From positions 62,001 through 126,000 of the forward strand of contig NZ_FOOF01000003.1 of the NCBI RefSeq assembly GCF_900113115.1: 64,000 bases of DNA, in the 5' to 3' direction. The position numbers and the translations under genes were made by a program. The notes under the pieces are model-generated. The model was not told where the DNA came from. It did no database searches and worked only from the letters and a program-made list of their open reading frames with translations. Source of the DNA: Duganella sp. CF458. Lineage in GTDB: Bacteria; Pseudomonadota; Gammaproteobacteria; Burkholderiales; Burkholderiaceae_D. This document shows, piece after piece, positions 34,401 through 42,657 of this stretch (position 1 is its first letter; each line of letters opens with the position of its first letter).

Positions 34401-37400
34401 ATACAGCTGGGCCTCGGCCTCGCTGGCGTTCAACTGCCGCAGTACCACCTGGCTGTGCGTCCACGCCAATTCGAACACGCGGTCCGCCATGTGGCGATCC
34501 TGGTATTTGTCGATCAGGTATTGCGCGGCATCGCGCGTATCGGTCATGCCGGTCACCACGTCGATCACCGACACCTGGCCCGGCTCCAGCGCAATGCGGT
34601 AACGGATCGCCACTACCGGATCGAGCACCGATCCCTCGCTGCCGGACAGCGGCCCCGGCTCCTGCAATGCCAGCGGCAGCTGCGCCGTGTTGCCCCTGCC
34701 GATGAAGCGCGCGCGGTCGGTCTCGTAGGAGACCTGCTGCACTTGCGCATCGTGCACCGTCATCACATGCAGCAGGTACGGCGTCTTCTCGTCTTTGCCG
34801 CGCGGGCGGCGTGTGCACAGGATGGCGCTTTCGTCTTTCACGATCTCGGTCTGCACGAACAGCTTGCTGAATGCCTGGTGCGCATTGTCGGCCGGTGCCG
34901 GTGCCATGACCACCTCGCCAAAGCTGGTGATCTCGATGATGCGGCGCCGGTCCGAATGGTTGCTGATGCGCGTGCGGCGCATCTCGATATCGTCTTCCGG
35001 CGACACCACGATTTCGGTGTACAACTCGATCTCGTTGTCGCTGCGGCGGAACTCGGCCCGGCCTTCGGAGAAGATCACTTCCAGGCGCTTCGGCTCAGCC
35101 TGGGTCGGCTGGTACGTCGTGGACCAGACGGCGCCATCCTCCACGTCCTGCACGTAGCAGAACTGGCCCCAGTTGTCGCGCGTGCTGTCTTCGCGCCAAC
35201 GCGTCACGGCCAGGTTGTTCCAGCGGCTGTAGCTGCCGCCGGCGCTGCTCACCATCACGTGATAGCGGCCATTCGACAGCAGCTGGGTTTCCGGAATCGG
35301 CGGCGTATGCTGGCTCATGATGCGCATCGGCGCGGCCTGGTCCGGCACCGTGCTGCGCACCGAAGCCTGCTCCGCGCTGGCCGAATGGAAGGCCCCGATG
35401 CGCGGGCTGCGTTCCTGCAGCACCAGCAAGGTCGATTGCAGCAGCGGATCGGATTCGAAGCGGCGCTGCATTGGCCGGTCGTTCAGCACATAACTCAGCG
35501 CCAGGAATCCCATGCCCTGGTGGTGCACCATGAAGGACTTGATAATGGCATATTGCTGGCCGCGCGGCAGGCGCGCCGCCGTGTAATCGATCGCTTCGTA
35601 GAAGCCATAGCGCCCCGTGAAGCCCATGGCCGCCATCTTCTGCAGGTTCTGGCACGATGTATCGGGATCGACCATCAGCCCCAGCATGGTGGCGTATGGG
35701 GCCACCACCAGGTCTTCCGCCAGGCCGCGTTTCAAGCCGATGCCGGGCACGCCGAAGGCGCGGTACTGGTAATTCAATGCCGCGTCGGTGGTGTTATAGC
35801 CCGACTCGGAGATCCCCCACGGCACGTTGCGTTGTTTGGCATACTCCACTTGCGCCGCCACCACCGACTGGTAGGTCTGGTCCAGCAGCGTGCTCGGGTA
35901 GGTCGGCATCACCAGCAGCGGCATCAGGTACTCGAACATCGAGCCGCTCCAGGATAGCAGCACCGGCTGCCCGTGCACGATGCAAAGCTGGCGCCCCATG
36001 GCGAACCAGTGCTCCTGCGGCAGCTGCCCCTGCGCGATGGCGACGAAGCTGGCCAATCGCACTTCGGAAGCCAGCAGGTCGTAGCAGCTTGCATCCAGGC
36101 GTCGTTCGCTCAAGTTGTAGCCGATGGCCAGCAGCTTTGTGGTCTGGTTGAACAGGAAGCCATACTCGCATTGGGCGAATTCATTGGCCTGGTGCGACAG
36201 CCGGTTCAGCATGTCGAGGCGTTCACGCGCGCGTGCCGCGCCTTGCTCCACCAGCGTTGCCAGTTGCTGCTGGCGTTCGCGTTCGTCCGGCGCCAGGTCG
36301 CTCAGCGCCGCGCCAGGCAACGGCCAGCTTGCCAGTTCGCGCAGGCTCGGCACACGGTCAAGCGTGGTGTCGTATTGGGCCTCTGTTTGCGCCGTGATCC
36401 ACGGCGCGAAGCCATCCAGCTCCTCCAGCATGCTGCGGCATTGCGAATGCAGCGCGCCAGCCCATGCCGCAACTTGCGGGTCGAGCGGCACCGATGCCTG
36501 GCGCAGGAATTGTTCGGCGCCTTCGCAAGCGCGCACCAGCCAGGCGCGCTGCTGCCGCAGGCTCGGTGGATAGACGGCTGGCGATGGAGCAAGGGCGGAT
36601 TCCAGAGCGCTCAGCGCTTCGGCCGCCGCGCCGCCGGCTGCGGCAGCGGCTTCGCGCACCAGGGCGCAGGTGGTGGCCAGGCCTTGCGCCACGTTCGGGT
36701 GCACGATCGGCAGTTCGGCGATGCCGGTCAGGCCGGCCTGCAGCGTGAGCAGGTGGCCGGCCAGGTTGCCGCTGTCGACGGTGGAGATATAGATCGGGTG
36801 CAGCGGCTTCATCGACTGGGTGTCGTACCAGTTGTAGAAGTGGCCCTGGTGACGTTCCAGCTGCGACATGCTGTCCAGCGTACTGGCCGTGCGCGCCGCG
36901 AGCTGGCCGCCGCTGATGTAGCCAAAGTCGTAGGCTGTCAGGTTGGCCAGCAGCGCCAAACCCATATTGGTGGGGGAGGTGCGGTGCGCCACCACCTGGC
37001 TCGGATGCTCCTGCATATTATCCGGCGGCAGCCAGTTGTCTTCCGGTCCGACGAAGGTCTCGAACCACAGCCAGGTCTTGCGCGACAGCTTGTGCAGGAA
37101 CAGGTTCTGGTCTTCCTTCAATGCCCGCTGCACGCGCGCGATGGGCAGGCTGATCCACCAGGCCACCAGCGGCGAGGCGAACCAGGCTGCGACGAAGATC
37201 AGTGCCGCCTCGAACGCCTTGGGGCGCAACATGGCCAGCCCGGCCCCGGCACCCAGCGCCAGCAGCGGCGCTATCCACATGGTGCGCCAGTTGCTGGCCA
37301 GGCCGGTACCGGAACGCGACAGACCCGAAGCATGCCATTCCAGCAAGCGGCGCCGCGATACCAGCAGGCGCCAGCCGGTACGCACGATCGCATCCAGGCT

Positions 37401-40199
37401 GATATACGCTTCATATGGCAGGAACACCAATGTCAGCAAGGCGTGTGCGAACTGCATGCCGCTGCGGCGCAACGACGTCGTCACGTGCTGGCTCCACAGC
37501 GTGTCGTCCGGCTTGCGCAGCAAGTCGTAGGTGGAACTTACCAGCGGCGGCAGGAAGATGATCGCCAGCACGGCCAAGGCCCAGAACCATGGATGCGGCA
37601 GGGCGGCAAAAGCCATCAGCAGCGATAGGGTCAGGACCGGCGCCACCAGGCTGCGGCGCAGGTTGTCGAACAACTTCCAGCGCGACAGTGTGGAGAGCGG
37701 ATTGTTTTCGTGCTTGCCGCCCGCCAGCGGCACGCGCCGCATCAGCCAGGGCAGCAATTGCCAGTCGCCGCGCATCCAGCGCTGGCGCCGGCTCACGTCG
37801 TCGCGGTAGCGCGCCGGATAGTGTTCATAGAGCTGCGCGTCGCTCAGCAGGCCGGCACGCAGGTAGCAGCCCTCCAGCAGGTCATGACTCAGGATGCGGT
37901 TGTCCGGCAAGCGCTTGCCCAGCACCTCCTCGAACACATCGACATCGTAGATGCCTTTGCCGATGAAAGAACCCTCCGCAAACACGTCCTGGTATACGTC
38001 GCTGACGGTGCGGGTGTAGGGGTCGATGCCCGGCTCACCGCCGCACAGCTTTTCATAGCGCGACGCATCTTCGCTCGGCAGGCTGACCGCCACCCGTGGC
38101 TGCAGGATGCCGTAGCCGGCCACCACGCGCCGCAGGCGCTGGTCGATGCGCGGCTGGTTGAGCGGATGGCGCATGCTGGCAACAAACTGGCGCGCGGCAT
38201 CGCGCGGCAACTGGGTATCGCTATCGAGCGTGATCACGTATTTGAACGCCGGCAGGTCGTCGATATCGCCGACGATCAGGGCGAACGCCTCCTGCGCACC
38301 GCCGCGCATGAAGCGGTTCAGGTCGGACAGCTTGCCGCGCTTGCGCTCTTCGCCCATCCAGGCACGCTGGGAGGCGTTCCACCGGCGCGGGCGATGCAGC
38401 AACAGGAAAGGCGCCGGCGCGCCCTGTTCCGAGTATTTCAAGTTCAGGCGCGCGATGTTGGCGGCCGCACGCTCGGTCAACGCGGCATCGGATGGCAGCG
38501 TCTCTTCCTGCGCATCGGCGAAGTCGGTCAGCAGGCAAAAGCGCAGGTGGGGGTCGCGGTTGGCGAGGAAACGGACCTCGAGCTGTTCGCACAACTCATC
38601 GACATTCTCGCGGCTGAACAGCAAAGTCGGCACCACCACCATGGTGCGCGCGTCCGACGGGATGCCGTCGCGGAAATCCATGCGCGGCAAAGGCCGCGGC
38701 TCGACAAACAGCGTGGCAACCCAATTGACCAGGGCCAGTGCCAGCTGGCTGCTGCCCATCAGGCCGAGGATAGCCAGCACCACCAGCGCCCACGACTGCA
38801 CGCCGTCGCGCCAGGCACGTTCCAGCATCAGCGCGGTGGCGATCACCGATAGCGCACCGATCGCACCGAGGTAAGACAGCAGCGGCGAGGTACGCATGGT
38901 GCGCTTCAGCGAGCGCAGCGGCGGCAGGCGCACGCCGACCTGGCGTTCCAGCAGCAGCGTGCCGTCGCCCACCAGGTAATAGCCGACATGATGCAGGCGC
39001 GTATCGTGGTCGGCGGCACGGGTGCGCGCCAACTCGAGCGCCTGCTGCGCCACTTCAGCCTCCGTTGCACGCGAATAGCGCGCCATGCGCTCCACGCTGT
39101 GGCGGTACTGGTCGCGCGTGGAGAAATCCATGTCCGGATAGGTCCCGGCCGGGTCCTGGCGCAAGGTCTGCTCGACCACGCTCATGGTCTCGACAAACTC
39201 TTGCCAGTCCATGGTGCCGAGGAAGCGCAAGCTGCCGATGCTGTTGGCGATCGACACCTGCTCCGCAGCCTGCATATGAATTTCGGCCTGGATCTGCTGC
39301 TCGATGGTCTGGCCCGACTCCGCCAGGCGGTAGGTGATCCAGTTGAGCGCCAGCGTCAGCACCGGGCTTTGTCCTTGCAGGCGGCGCGCCAGTTCGGCCA
39401 CGAAGCCGCTGGTGATCGGCGGCTCTGAGCGCGCCATGTCCGCCACCAGCAGGATCAAGCCGCTCGGATTCTTGTCCGCGATTTCCACCATCTGGTCGGC
39501 CCAGCTATTGGCCAGGTCGCGCTGGAAGCGGTTCTCGGCGACGCGCGCCGCGACACGGCGCAGGTTCTCGATCAGGGCCAGGCGCAGCATGATCGGGATG
39601 GCCCACAGCTCGCCCAGCTTCAGCGTCGCCACTTCCTGATAGGCCTCGACGAAGCGGCTCAGGCTCTCCGGATCGACGCGGCCGTCGCCATGCGCAATGA
39701 TTTCCAGCGCGATCTGGTAGACGCGCGGCGTGCCTTGCGGGGCGCCCTTGGCTAGGCGCGGCAATTCCTTGCTGTAGTCTTTCGGCAGGTGGCGCCGCGC
39801 GGTGCGGATCTGATCTTCGATCAGGTAGAAATTGTCGAGCAACCATTCGGAAGCGGGCGTGATCTGGCGGCCTTCCTTGACCGCCTCGGTCAAGCCTTCG
39901 CAGGTGGAGCCGATCAGCGCTTCGTTTTCGCTCAGCCGCGCCAACAGGCGGTCGCCGCCGCCACGCTTGCTAAGCTCATGGCTTGCGGCAAGCGTTCGGC
40001 CATGCTGCTCCATCTGTTGCGCGCTGAACAGCTCACCGCGCAGGGGCAAATCATCTTCCTCACCAGTCCCTTTTTCCAGGGACCCTGATTCCGATTCCTT
40101 GAATCCGGCACTTGCGGCCGGCCATAAAAAGGGGTTCTCTTTCAAGGGGGCCTCACACTTATTCTTAGAACTGCCGCGCAGACCGGCAGTATGTTCCAA
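31494..40199 (-). CDS. ndvB: Cyclic beta-1,2-glucan synthase
   Basis: A ~2,900-residue inner-membrane enzyme that makes periplasmic cyclic beta-1,2-glucans. Order: N-terminal helical region; transmembrane helices near 430-480; GT84 glycosyltransferase with LLTDFADA, a DxD-type LDSDTQLP and QRWMRGDWQ; a second set of helices (~850-1080); a glycoamylase-like domain (FYNWYDTQS, ISESGYNTTD); and two GH94-type phosphorylase-like modules with the catalytic DWNDG near 2600. The length fits complete family members. The frame opens with TTG at 40199; another TTG at 40145 with GAGG upstream is equally possible. No separate transporter or glucan-modification gene is nearby. Confidence 0.93.
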   Translation of the reverse strand: MEHTAGLRGSSKNKCEAPLKENPFLWPAASAGFKESESGSLEKGTGEEDDLPLRGELFSAQQMEQHGRTLAASHELSKRGGGDRLLARLSENEALIGSTCEGLTEAVKEGRQITPASEWLLDNFYLIEDQIRTARRHLPKDYSKELPRLAKGAPQGTPRVYQIALEIIAHGDGRVDPESLSRFVEAYQEVATLKLGELWAIPIMLRLALIENLRRVAARVAENRFQRDLANSWADQMVEIADKNPSGLILLVADMARSEPPITSGFVAELARRLQGQSPVLTLALNWITYRLAESGQTIEQQIQAEIHMQAAEQVSIANSIGSLRFLGTMDWQEFVETMSVVEQTLRQDPAGTYPDMDFSTRDQYRHSVERMARYSRATEAEVAQQALELARTRAADHDTRLHHVGYYLVGDGTLLLERQVGVRLPPLRSLKRTMRTSPLLSYLGAIGALSVIATALMLERAWRDGVQSWALVVLAILGLMGSSQLALALVNWVATLFVEPRPLPRMDFRDGIPSDARTMVVVPTLLFSRENVDELCEQLEVRFLANRDPHLRFCLLTDFADAQEETLPSDAALTERAAANIARLNLKYSEQGAPAPFLLLHRPRRWNASQRAWMGEERKRGKLSDLNRFMRGGAQEAFALIVGDIDDLPAFKYVITLDSDTQLPRDAARQFVASMRHPLNQPRIDQRLRRVVAGYGILQPRVAVSLPSEDASRYEKLCGGEPGIDPYTRTVSDVYQDVFAEGSFIGKGIYDVDVFEEVLGKRLPDNRILSHDLLEGCYLRAGLLSDAQLYEHYPARYRDDVSRRQRWMRGDWQLLPWLMRRVPLAGGKHENNPLSTLSRWKLFDNLRRSLVAPVLTLSLLMAFAALPHPWFWALAVLAIIFLPPLVSSTYDLLRKPDDTLWSQHVTTSLRRSGMQFAHALLTLVFLPYEAYISLDAIVRTGWRLLVSRRRLLEWHASGLSRSGTGLASNWRTMWIAPLLALGAGAGLAMLRPKAFEAALIFVAAWFASPLVAWWISLPIARVQRALKEDQNLFLHKLSRKTWLWFETFVGPEDNWLPPDNMQEHPSQVVAHRTSPTNMGLALLANLTAYDFGYISGGQLAARTASTLDSMSQLERHQGHFYNWYDTQSMKPLHPIYISTVDSGNLAGHLLTLQAGLTGIAELPIVHPNVAQGLATTCALVREAAAAAGGAAAEALSALESALAPSPAVYPPSLRQQRAWLVRACEGAEQFLRQASVPLDPQVAAWAGALHSQCRSMLEELDGFAPWITAQTEAQYDTTLDRVPSLRELASWPLPGAALSDLAPDERERQQQLATLVEQGAARARERLDMLNRLSHQANEFAQCEYGFLFNQTTKLLAIGYNLSERRLDASCYDLLASEVRLASFVAIAQGQLPQEHWFAMGRQLCIVHGQPVLLSWSGSMFEYLMPLLVMPTYPSTLLDQTYQSVVAAQVEYAKQRNVPWGISESGYNTTDAALNYQYRAFGVPGIGLKRGLAEDLVVAPYATMLGLMVDPDTSCQNLQKMAAMGFTGRYGFYEAIDYTAARLPRGQQYAIIKSFMVHHQGMGFLALSYVLNDRPMQRRFESDPLLQSTLLVLQERSPRIGAFHSASAEQASVRSTVPDQAAPMRIMSQHTPPIPETQLLSNGRYHVMVSSAGGSYSRWNNLAVTRWREDSTRDNWGQFCYVQDVEDGAVWSTTYQPTQAEPKRLEVIFSEGRAEFRRSDNEIELYTEIVVSPEDDIEMRRTRISNHSDRRRIIEITSFGEVVMAPAPADNAHQAFSKLFVQTEIVKDESAILCTRRPRGKDEKTPYLLHVMTVHDAQVQQVSYETDRARFIGRGNTAQLPLALQEPGPLSGSEGSVLDPVVAIRYRIALEPGQVSVIDVVTGMTDTRDAAQYLIDKYQDRHMADRVFELAWTHSQVVLRQLNASEAEAQLYARLANHVIYPNAALRAEPGILVRNQRGQSGLWAYAISGDLPIVLMEIRDASNIELARQLVQAHAYWRLKGLVVDLVIWYEDRSGYRQALHDQIMGLIASGLDAQAIDRPGGIFVRPTEGIAPEDRVLLQTVARAVLSDERGTLAEQLKRGVAPTLRMPPLMAEGRAETAEGGAAAGVSLPDDLILVNGLGGFTPDGKEYVIATGAGQRTPLPWSNVIANAQFGSVVSESGQAYTWQENAHEFRLTPWHNDPVSDLSGEAFYLRDEQTGRFWSPSALPAPGAGSYLTRHGFGYSSFEYAETGISSRMTTFVALDAPVRYTVIRVRNDSDIVRKLSVTGYVEWVLGDMRSKSGMHIVTEIDPVTGALFARNAYNTEFSGRVAFFNADASVRTVTCDRTEFIGRNGSLARPAALRRVRLSGKAGAGLDACAAIQAPFELQPGQEREIVFVLGMGGRRNADATNVVQRHGGRGAALQALGEVHSHWDKVLGAVQVQTPEPELDVLANGWLMYQTIACRMWARSGYYQSGGAFGFRDQLQDAMAMVHTRPDILREHLILCAAHQFVEGDVQHWWHPPSDRGVRTHCSDDYLWLPLAAWRYVSSTGDMSVLDEQAHYLEGRPVQPEEDSYYDMPSRSVHAGDVYEHCVRAIRNGLRFGEHGLPLIGSCDWNDGMDKVGEHGKGESVWLAWFLIEVLQRFAEVAEQRDDAPFANECREQAKTLAANIEANAWDGQWYRRAYFDDGTPLGSAQNEECQIDSISQSWGVLTGAADNARVEGAMEQVEARLVRRDFGLIQLLDPPFDKADLNPGYIRGYVPGVRENGGQYTHAAIWTVMAFARLGDVERAWDLMRMINPVRHGSSAETCARYKVEPYVVTADVYAVEPHVGRGGWSWYTGSSGWMYRLLLESLLGLTRQADKLLLAPRLPAAWPGFTLHYRHGSSTYILRVTRGEASASPTEIALVDDGTTYEIDIKV

Positions 40200-40315
40200 G
40201 CAATGTTAGGCGGGCGCACGGCAGGTGACTGTTCGCTAGCGTACATATGGGTCCGTTACAGATCAGCCCATTTCATTCGCTGAATTTCACCTCGGCAAGA
40301 GCACGAATTTTTTTG

Positions 40316-42151
40316 CTAACCCGGCGTGCTGAAAACCGGATCGCGCAAGCCCTGCACGTTGGGCGCTTCTGCCGCGCCATCAAGGTCGAGGATGATGATC
40401 TCGTTCTCGCCTTGACGCAGCCAGGGGCCAGGCAGGAACAGGCTCTGTTGCGGGCCGATGCGCCAGTAACGGCCGAGGTGACGACCATTGATCCACACAT
40501 GTCCTTTGCCGAGTGCGCGCGTGTCGAGGAAGGTGCTGCCTTGCGCGTCGCTCCGGAAATGGCCGCGCCAAAAGGTAGGCCCTTGCCGCGCGGGCGCACC
40601 GCGTTTGAAGCGCAAGGTCGACAAGTCAGCCAGCGGCATCGAGAACACTTCCCAATCGAGCAGCGGCTTGCCTGCCAGCGATGCGGAGCGCACGAGCCCT
40701 TTGCGTTCATCCGCCAGCATAGGGCCGAAATTGACGCGCCCCATATTTTCCACCACCACGTCCAGCGTGCTGCCTGCCTTGAGGTCGACTTCCGTCGTGT
40801 TCTCGTTGCGCCTGCGGTCGAGCGCGGCGAAGGTGGAGCCGTCGGCCAGTAGGTGCGCGTAATCGCGTACCGCGCCGAGATCGAGCTTACCCTTCGCACC
40901 GTCGGCAAAGCGCTTGCGGTACACGATGAAGCCGTAGCCTTGCCCATACGCTTCCATATTGCGGGCAAGGCGGGAAGCGACAGGCTTCGGCAAGGAATCG
41001 ACCAGCGCTACCGATTCATCGAGCGAGAAGCGCGGTATGGCGATGGTTGATGCTGGCTTGGGCACGTCGGGCAGGCGCTCGCCAGGCGGCAAGTGACGCG
41101 CAATGGCGTCGCGGATGGCGAAGAACTTTGGCGTTGGACGGCCGGCCTCATCGATGGCCGCATCGTAGTCATAGCTGGTGGTGTCGGGCTGGTAGGTGCT
41201 GCCCTGGCTGTTGGCGCCAGGCTGCCAACCAAAGCTGGTGCCACCATGTGCCATATATAAGTTGAACGAGATGCCCTGCTCCAGCATCCAGTCCACGGCG
41301 TCCGCCGCCAGCTTTGGGCTGGTCTGGTGGCGCCGCTCGCCCCAGTGGTCGAACCATCCCGCCCAATACTCGCCCGCCATGCGCGGCACGTTCTGGCGGA
41401 ACGCAGCCAGTTGCGCAAACGCTTCCTTGACGTCGTCCACGCCGCCATTGAAATTCACCACCGGCGTCACACCGGGCAGGGTGCCGCGGTCGAGCAAGGT
41501 GGGGTCAGGTCCATCCGAGGTGAACAGGGGCGTATCAAAGCCCGCTTCGCGCAGCTGCTCCTGGATCGTCGCCATGTAATCATGGTCGTCGCCGTAGGAG
41601 CCGTATTCGTTCTCCACCTGCGTCATCAGGATCGGGCCGCCGCGCGAGGACAGCAGCGGCGCCACCTCCTGCGCCACGCGCTTGAAATAGCGCGCGCTCG
41701 CCGCGAGGAAGCGCGGATCCATGCTGCGCACGCGCAAACCGGGTGTGCGCAACAGCCAGGCCGGAAAACCGCCAAAGTCCAGTTCCGCGCAAACGTAAGG
41801 CCCCGGACGCAGAACGACGTTCAGGCCGGCTTCCTGCGCCGTGCGGATGAAGGCGGCCAGGTCCAGGTTGTCGCGGAAATCAAAGCGTCCCGGTTCCGGC
41901 TCGTGCAGGTTCCAGAACACATAGGTCGTGATGGTGTTGAGTCCCATGGCGCGTGCCTGCTGCAAGCGTTCGCGCCAGAACGCGCGTGGGATACGGGCGT
42001 AGTGCATTTCGCCGGAACGGATGATGTATGGCTTGCCATCCAGTTCGAAACGGTCGCCCACTACTGAAAAGTGTGACGTGGCCGCTGCGGCGCTGAGCGC
42101 CGTCATCATGATGCCCAGCATGGCCAAGCGCTTGATGCCCTCGAATCGCAA
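40316..42151 (-). CDS. Exported GH35 beta-galactosidase
   Basis: A 611-residue glycoside hydrolase family 35 enzyme. A hydrophobic signal region occupies residues ~8-24 (LAMLGIMMTALSAAAA). The barrel begins with IIRSGEMHYARIP and NTITTYVFWNLHEPEPG. The acid/base Glu is in QVENEYGSYG near 180, and the nucleophile lies in AGEYWAGWFDHWG near 261. C-terminal beta-sandwich domains carry GHVWINGRHLGRYW and close the protein. It would release terminal beta-galactose from oligosaccharides. The frame begins with TTG at 42151, preceded by GGGGGCGAAA; an internal ATG at codon 11 would also leave a signal peptide. A repeated CGAAAG motif lies upstream. Confidence 0.9.
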   Translation of the reverse strand: MRFEGIKRLAMLGIMMTALSAAAATSHFSVVGDRFELDGKPYIIRSGEMHYARIPRAFWRERLQQARAMGLNTITTYVFWNLHEPEPGRFDFRDNLDLAAFIRTAQEAGLNVVLRPGPYVCAELDFGGFPAWLLRTPGLRVRSMDPRFLAASARYFKRVAQEVAPLLSSRGGPILMTQVENEYGSYGDDHDYMATIQEQLREAGFDTPLFTSDGPDPTLLDRGTLPGVTPVVNFNGGVDDVKEAFAQLAAFRQNVPRMAGEYWAGWFDHWGERRHQTSPKLAADAVDWMLEQGISFNLYMAHGGTSFGWQPGANSQGSTYQPDTTSYDYDAAIDEAGRPTPKFFAIRDAIARHLPPGERLPDVPKPASTIAIPRFSLDESVALVDSLPKPVASRLARNMEAYGQGYGFIVYRKRFADGAKGKLDLGAVRDYAHLLADGSTFAALDRRRNENTTEVDLKAGSTLDVVVENMGRVNFGPMLADERKGLVRSASLAGKPLLDWEVFSMPLADLSTLRFKRGAPARQGPTFWRGHFRSDAQGSTFLDTRALGKGHVWINGRHLGRYWRIGPQQSLFLPGPWLRQGENEIIILDLDGAAEAPNVQGLRDPVFSTPG

Positions 42152-42166
42152 TTTCGCCCCCTATTT

Positions 42167-42247
42167 CGAAAGAAATACAATGAAAACATCAGATCATAAC
42201 GAAAGCAAGGATGTCAATACGAAAGATTGAGCAGCTTAATTCGAAAG
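42167..42247. promoter_or_regulatory. Four CGAAAG repeats upstream of the GH35 gene
   Basis: CGAAAG occurs at 42167-42172, 42200-42205, 42220-42225 and 42242-42247. The last three are spaced 20 and 22 bases apart, close to two helical turns. The array lies in the divergent gap between the beta-galactosidase and the small secreted-protein gene and may be a regulator-binding array. Confidence 0.35.
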
Positions 42248-42333
42248 TTACATACCAGTTACACGGCAGATGCTGCCAAGCCGCAGTGGCAGGTGTATCC
42301 TGCGGTGTTTCCAAAAAAGCCACTGCCATTTAC

Positions 42334-42537
42334 ATGAAGAAAATCGCCGTTCCGCTGCTACTGGTCGTCCAGGCCCTGAATACCGCCGACGCCCAGGAGC
42401 AGGACCCCGCCGACAAGGTAACGCCCCCCGCAACTGCGCGCCCGGGCGATTCGTTGGTCAATCGACATCTGTCATGTGCGGAAATCTCCTTGCCTTTGTT
42501 GAAAGTCGAAGATAAAAAACACTGCGAATTGGGATAG
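42334..42537 (+). CDS. Small secreted protein (candidate)
   Basis: A 67-residue frame beginning MKKIAVPLLLVVQALNTADA, a standard Sec signal peptide with predicted cleavage before QEQDPADK. The mature part (~46 residues) is hydrophilic with two cysteines (HLSCAEI and KKHCELG) that could form a disulfide. The longer frame from 42211 adds an unlikely N-terminus, so the ATG at 42334 is preferred. No family is recognised. It sits alone between the GH35 and desulfurase genes. Confidence 0.55.
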   Translation: MKKIAVPLLLVVQALNTADAQEQDPADKVTPPATARPGDSLVNRHLSCAEISLPLLKVEDKKHCELG

Positions 42538-42606
42538 CTACGGACCTTATGTTGCTGGTGGGGATAGCGATCTTCGTCTTGCGCCATTTTCCCGCCAGAT
42601 AGCCGC

Positions 42607-42633
42607 AAAAAAAACGGCGGCCATCGGCCGCCG
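42607..42633 (-). terminator. Rho-independent terminator of the desulfurase-rhodanese gene
   Basis: Read on the minus strand, an 8-bp GC stem (CGGCGGCC/GGCCGCCG, 42615-42622 and 42626-42633) with a 3-base loop is followed by eight T residues (42607-42614). It lies 25 bp after the stop of the minus-strand gene. Confidence 0.9.
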
Positions 42634-42657
42634 CAAGCAGGATACAACCTCAAAAAC

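Noticed and set aside
31212..35957. A 1,581-codon open frame on the plus strand
   Set aside because: Antisense shadow of the cyclic glucan synthase C-terminal half; composition is His/Arg/Gln-rich without domain motifs.
42191..42240. TTGACA with TATGAT on the minus strand as a GH35 promoter
   Set aside because: The two boxes are only about 13 bases apart, too close for a sigma70 promoter.
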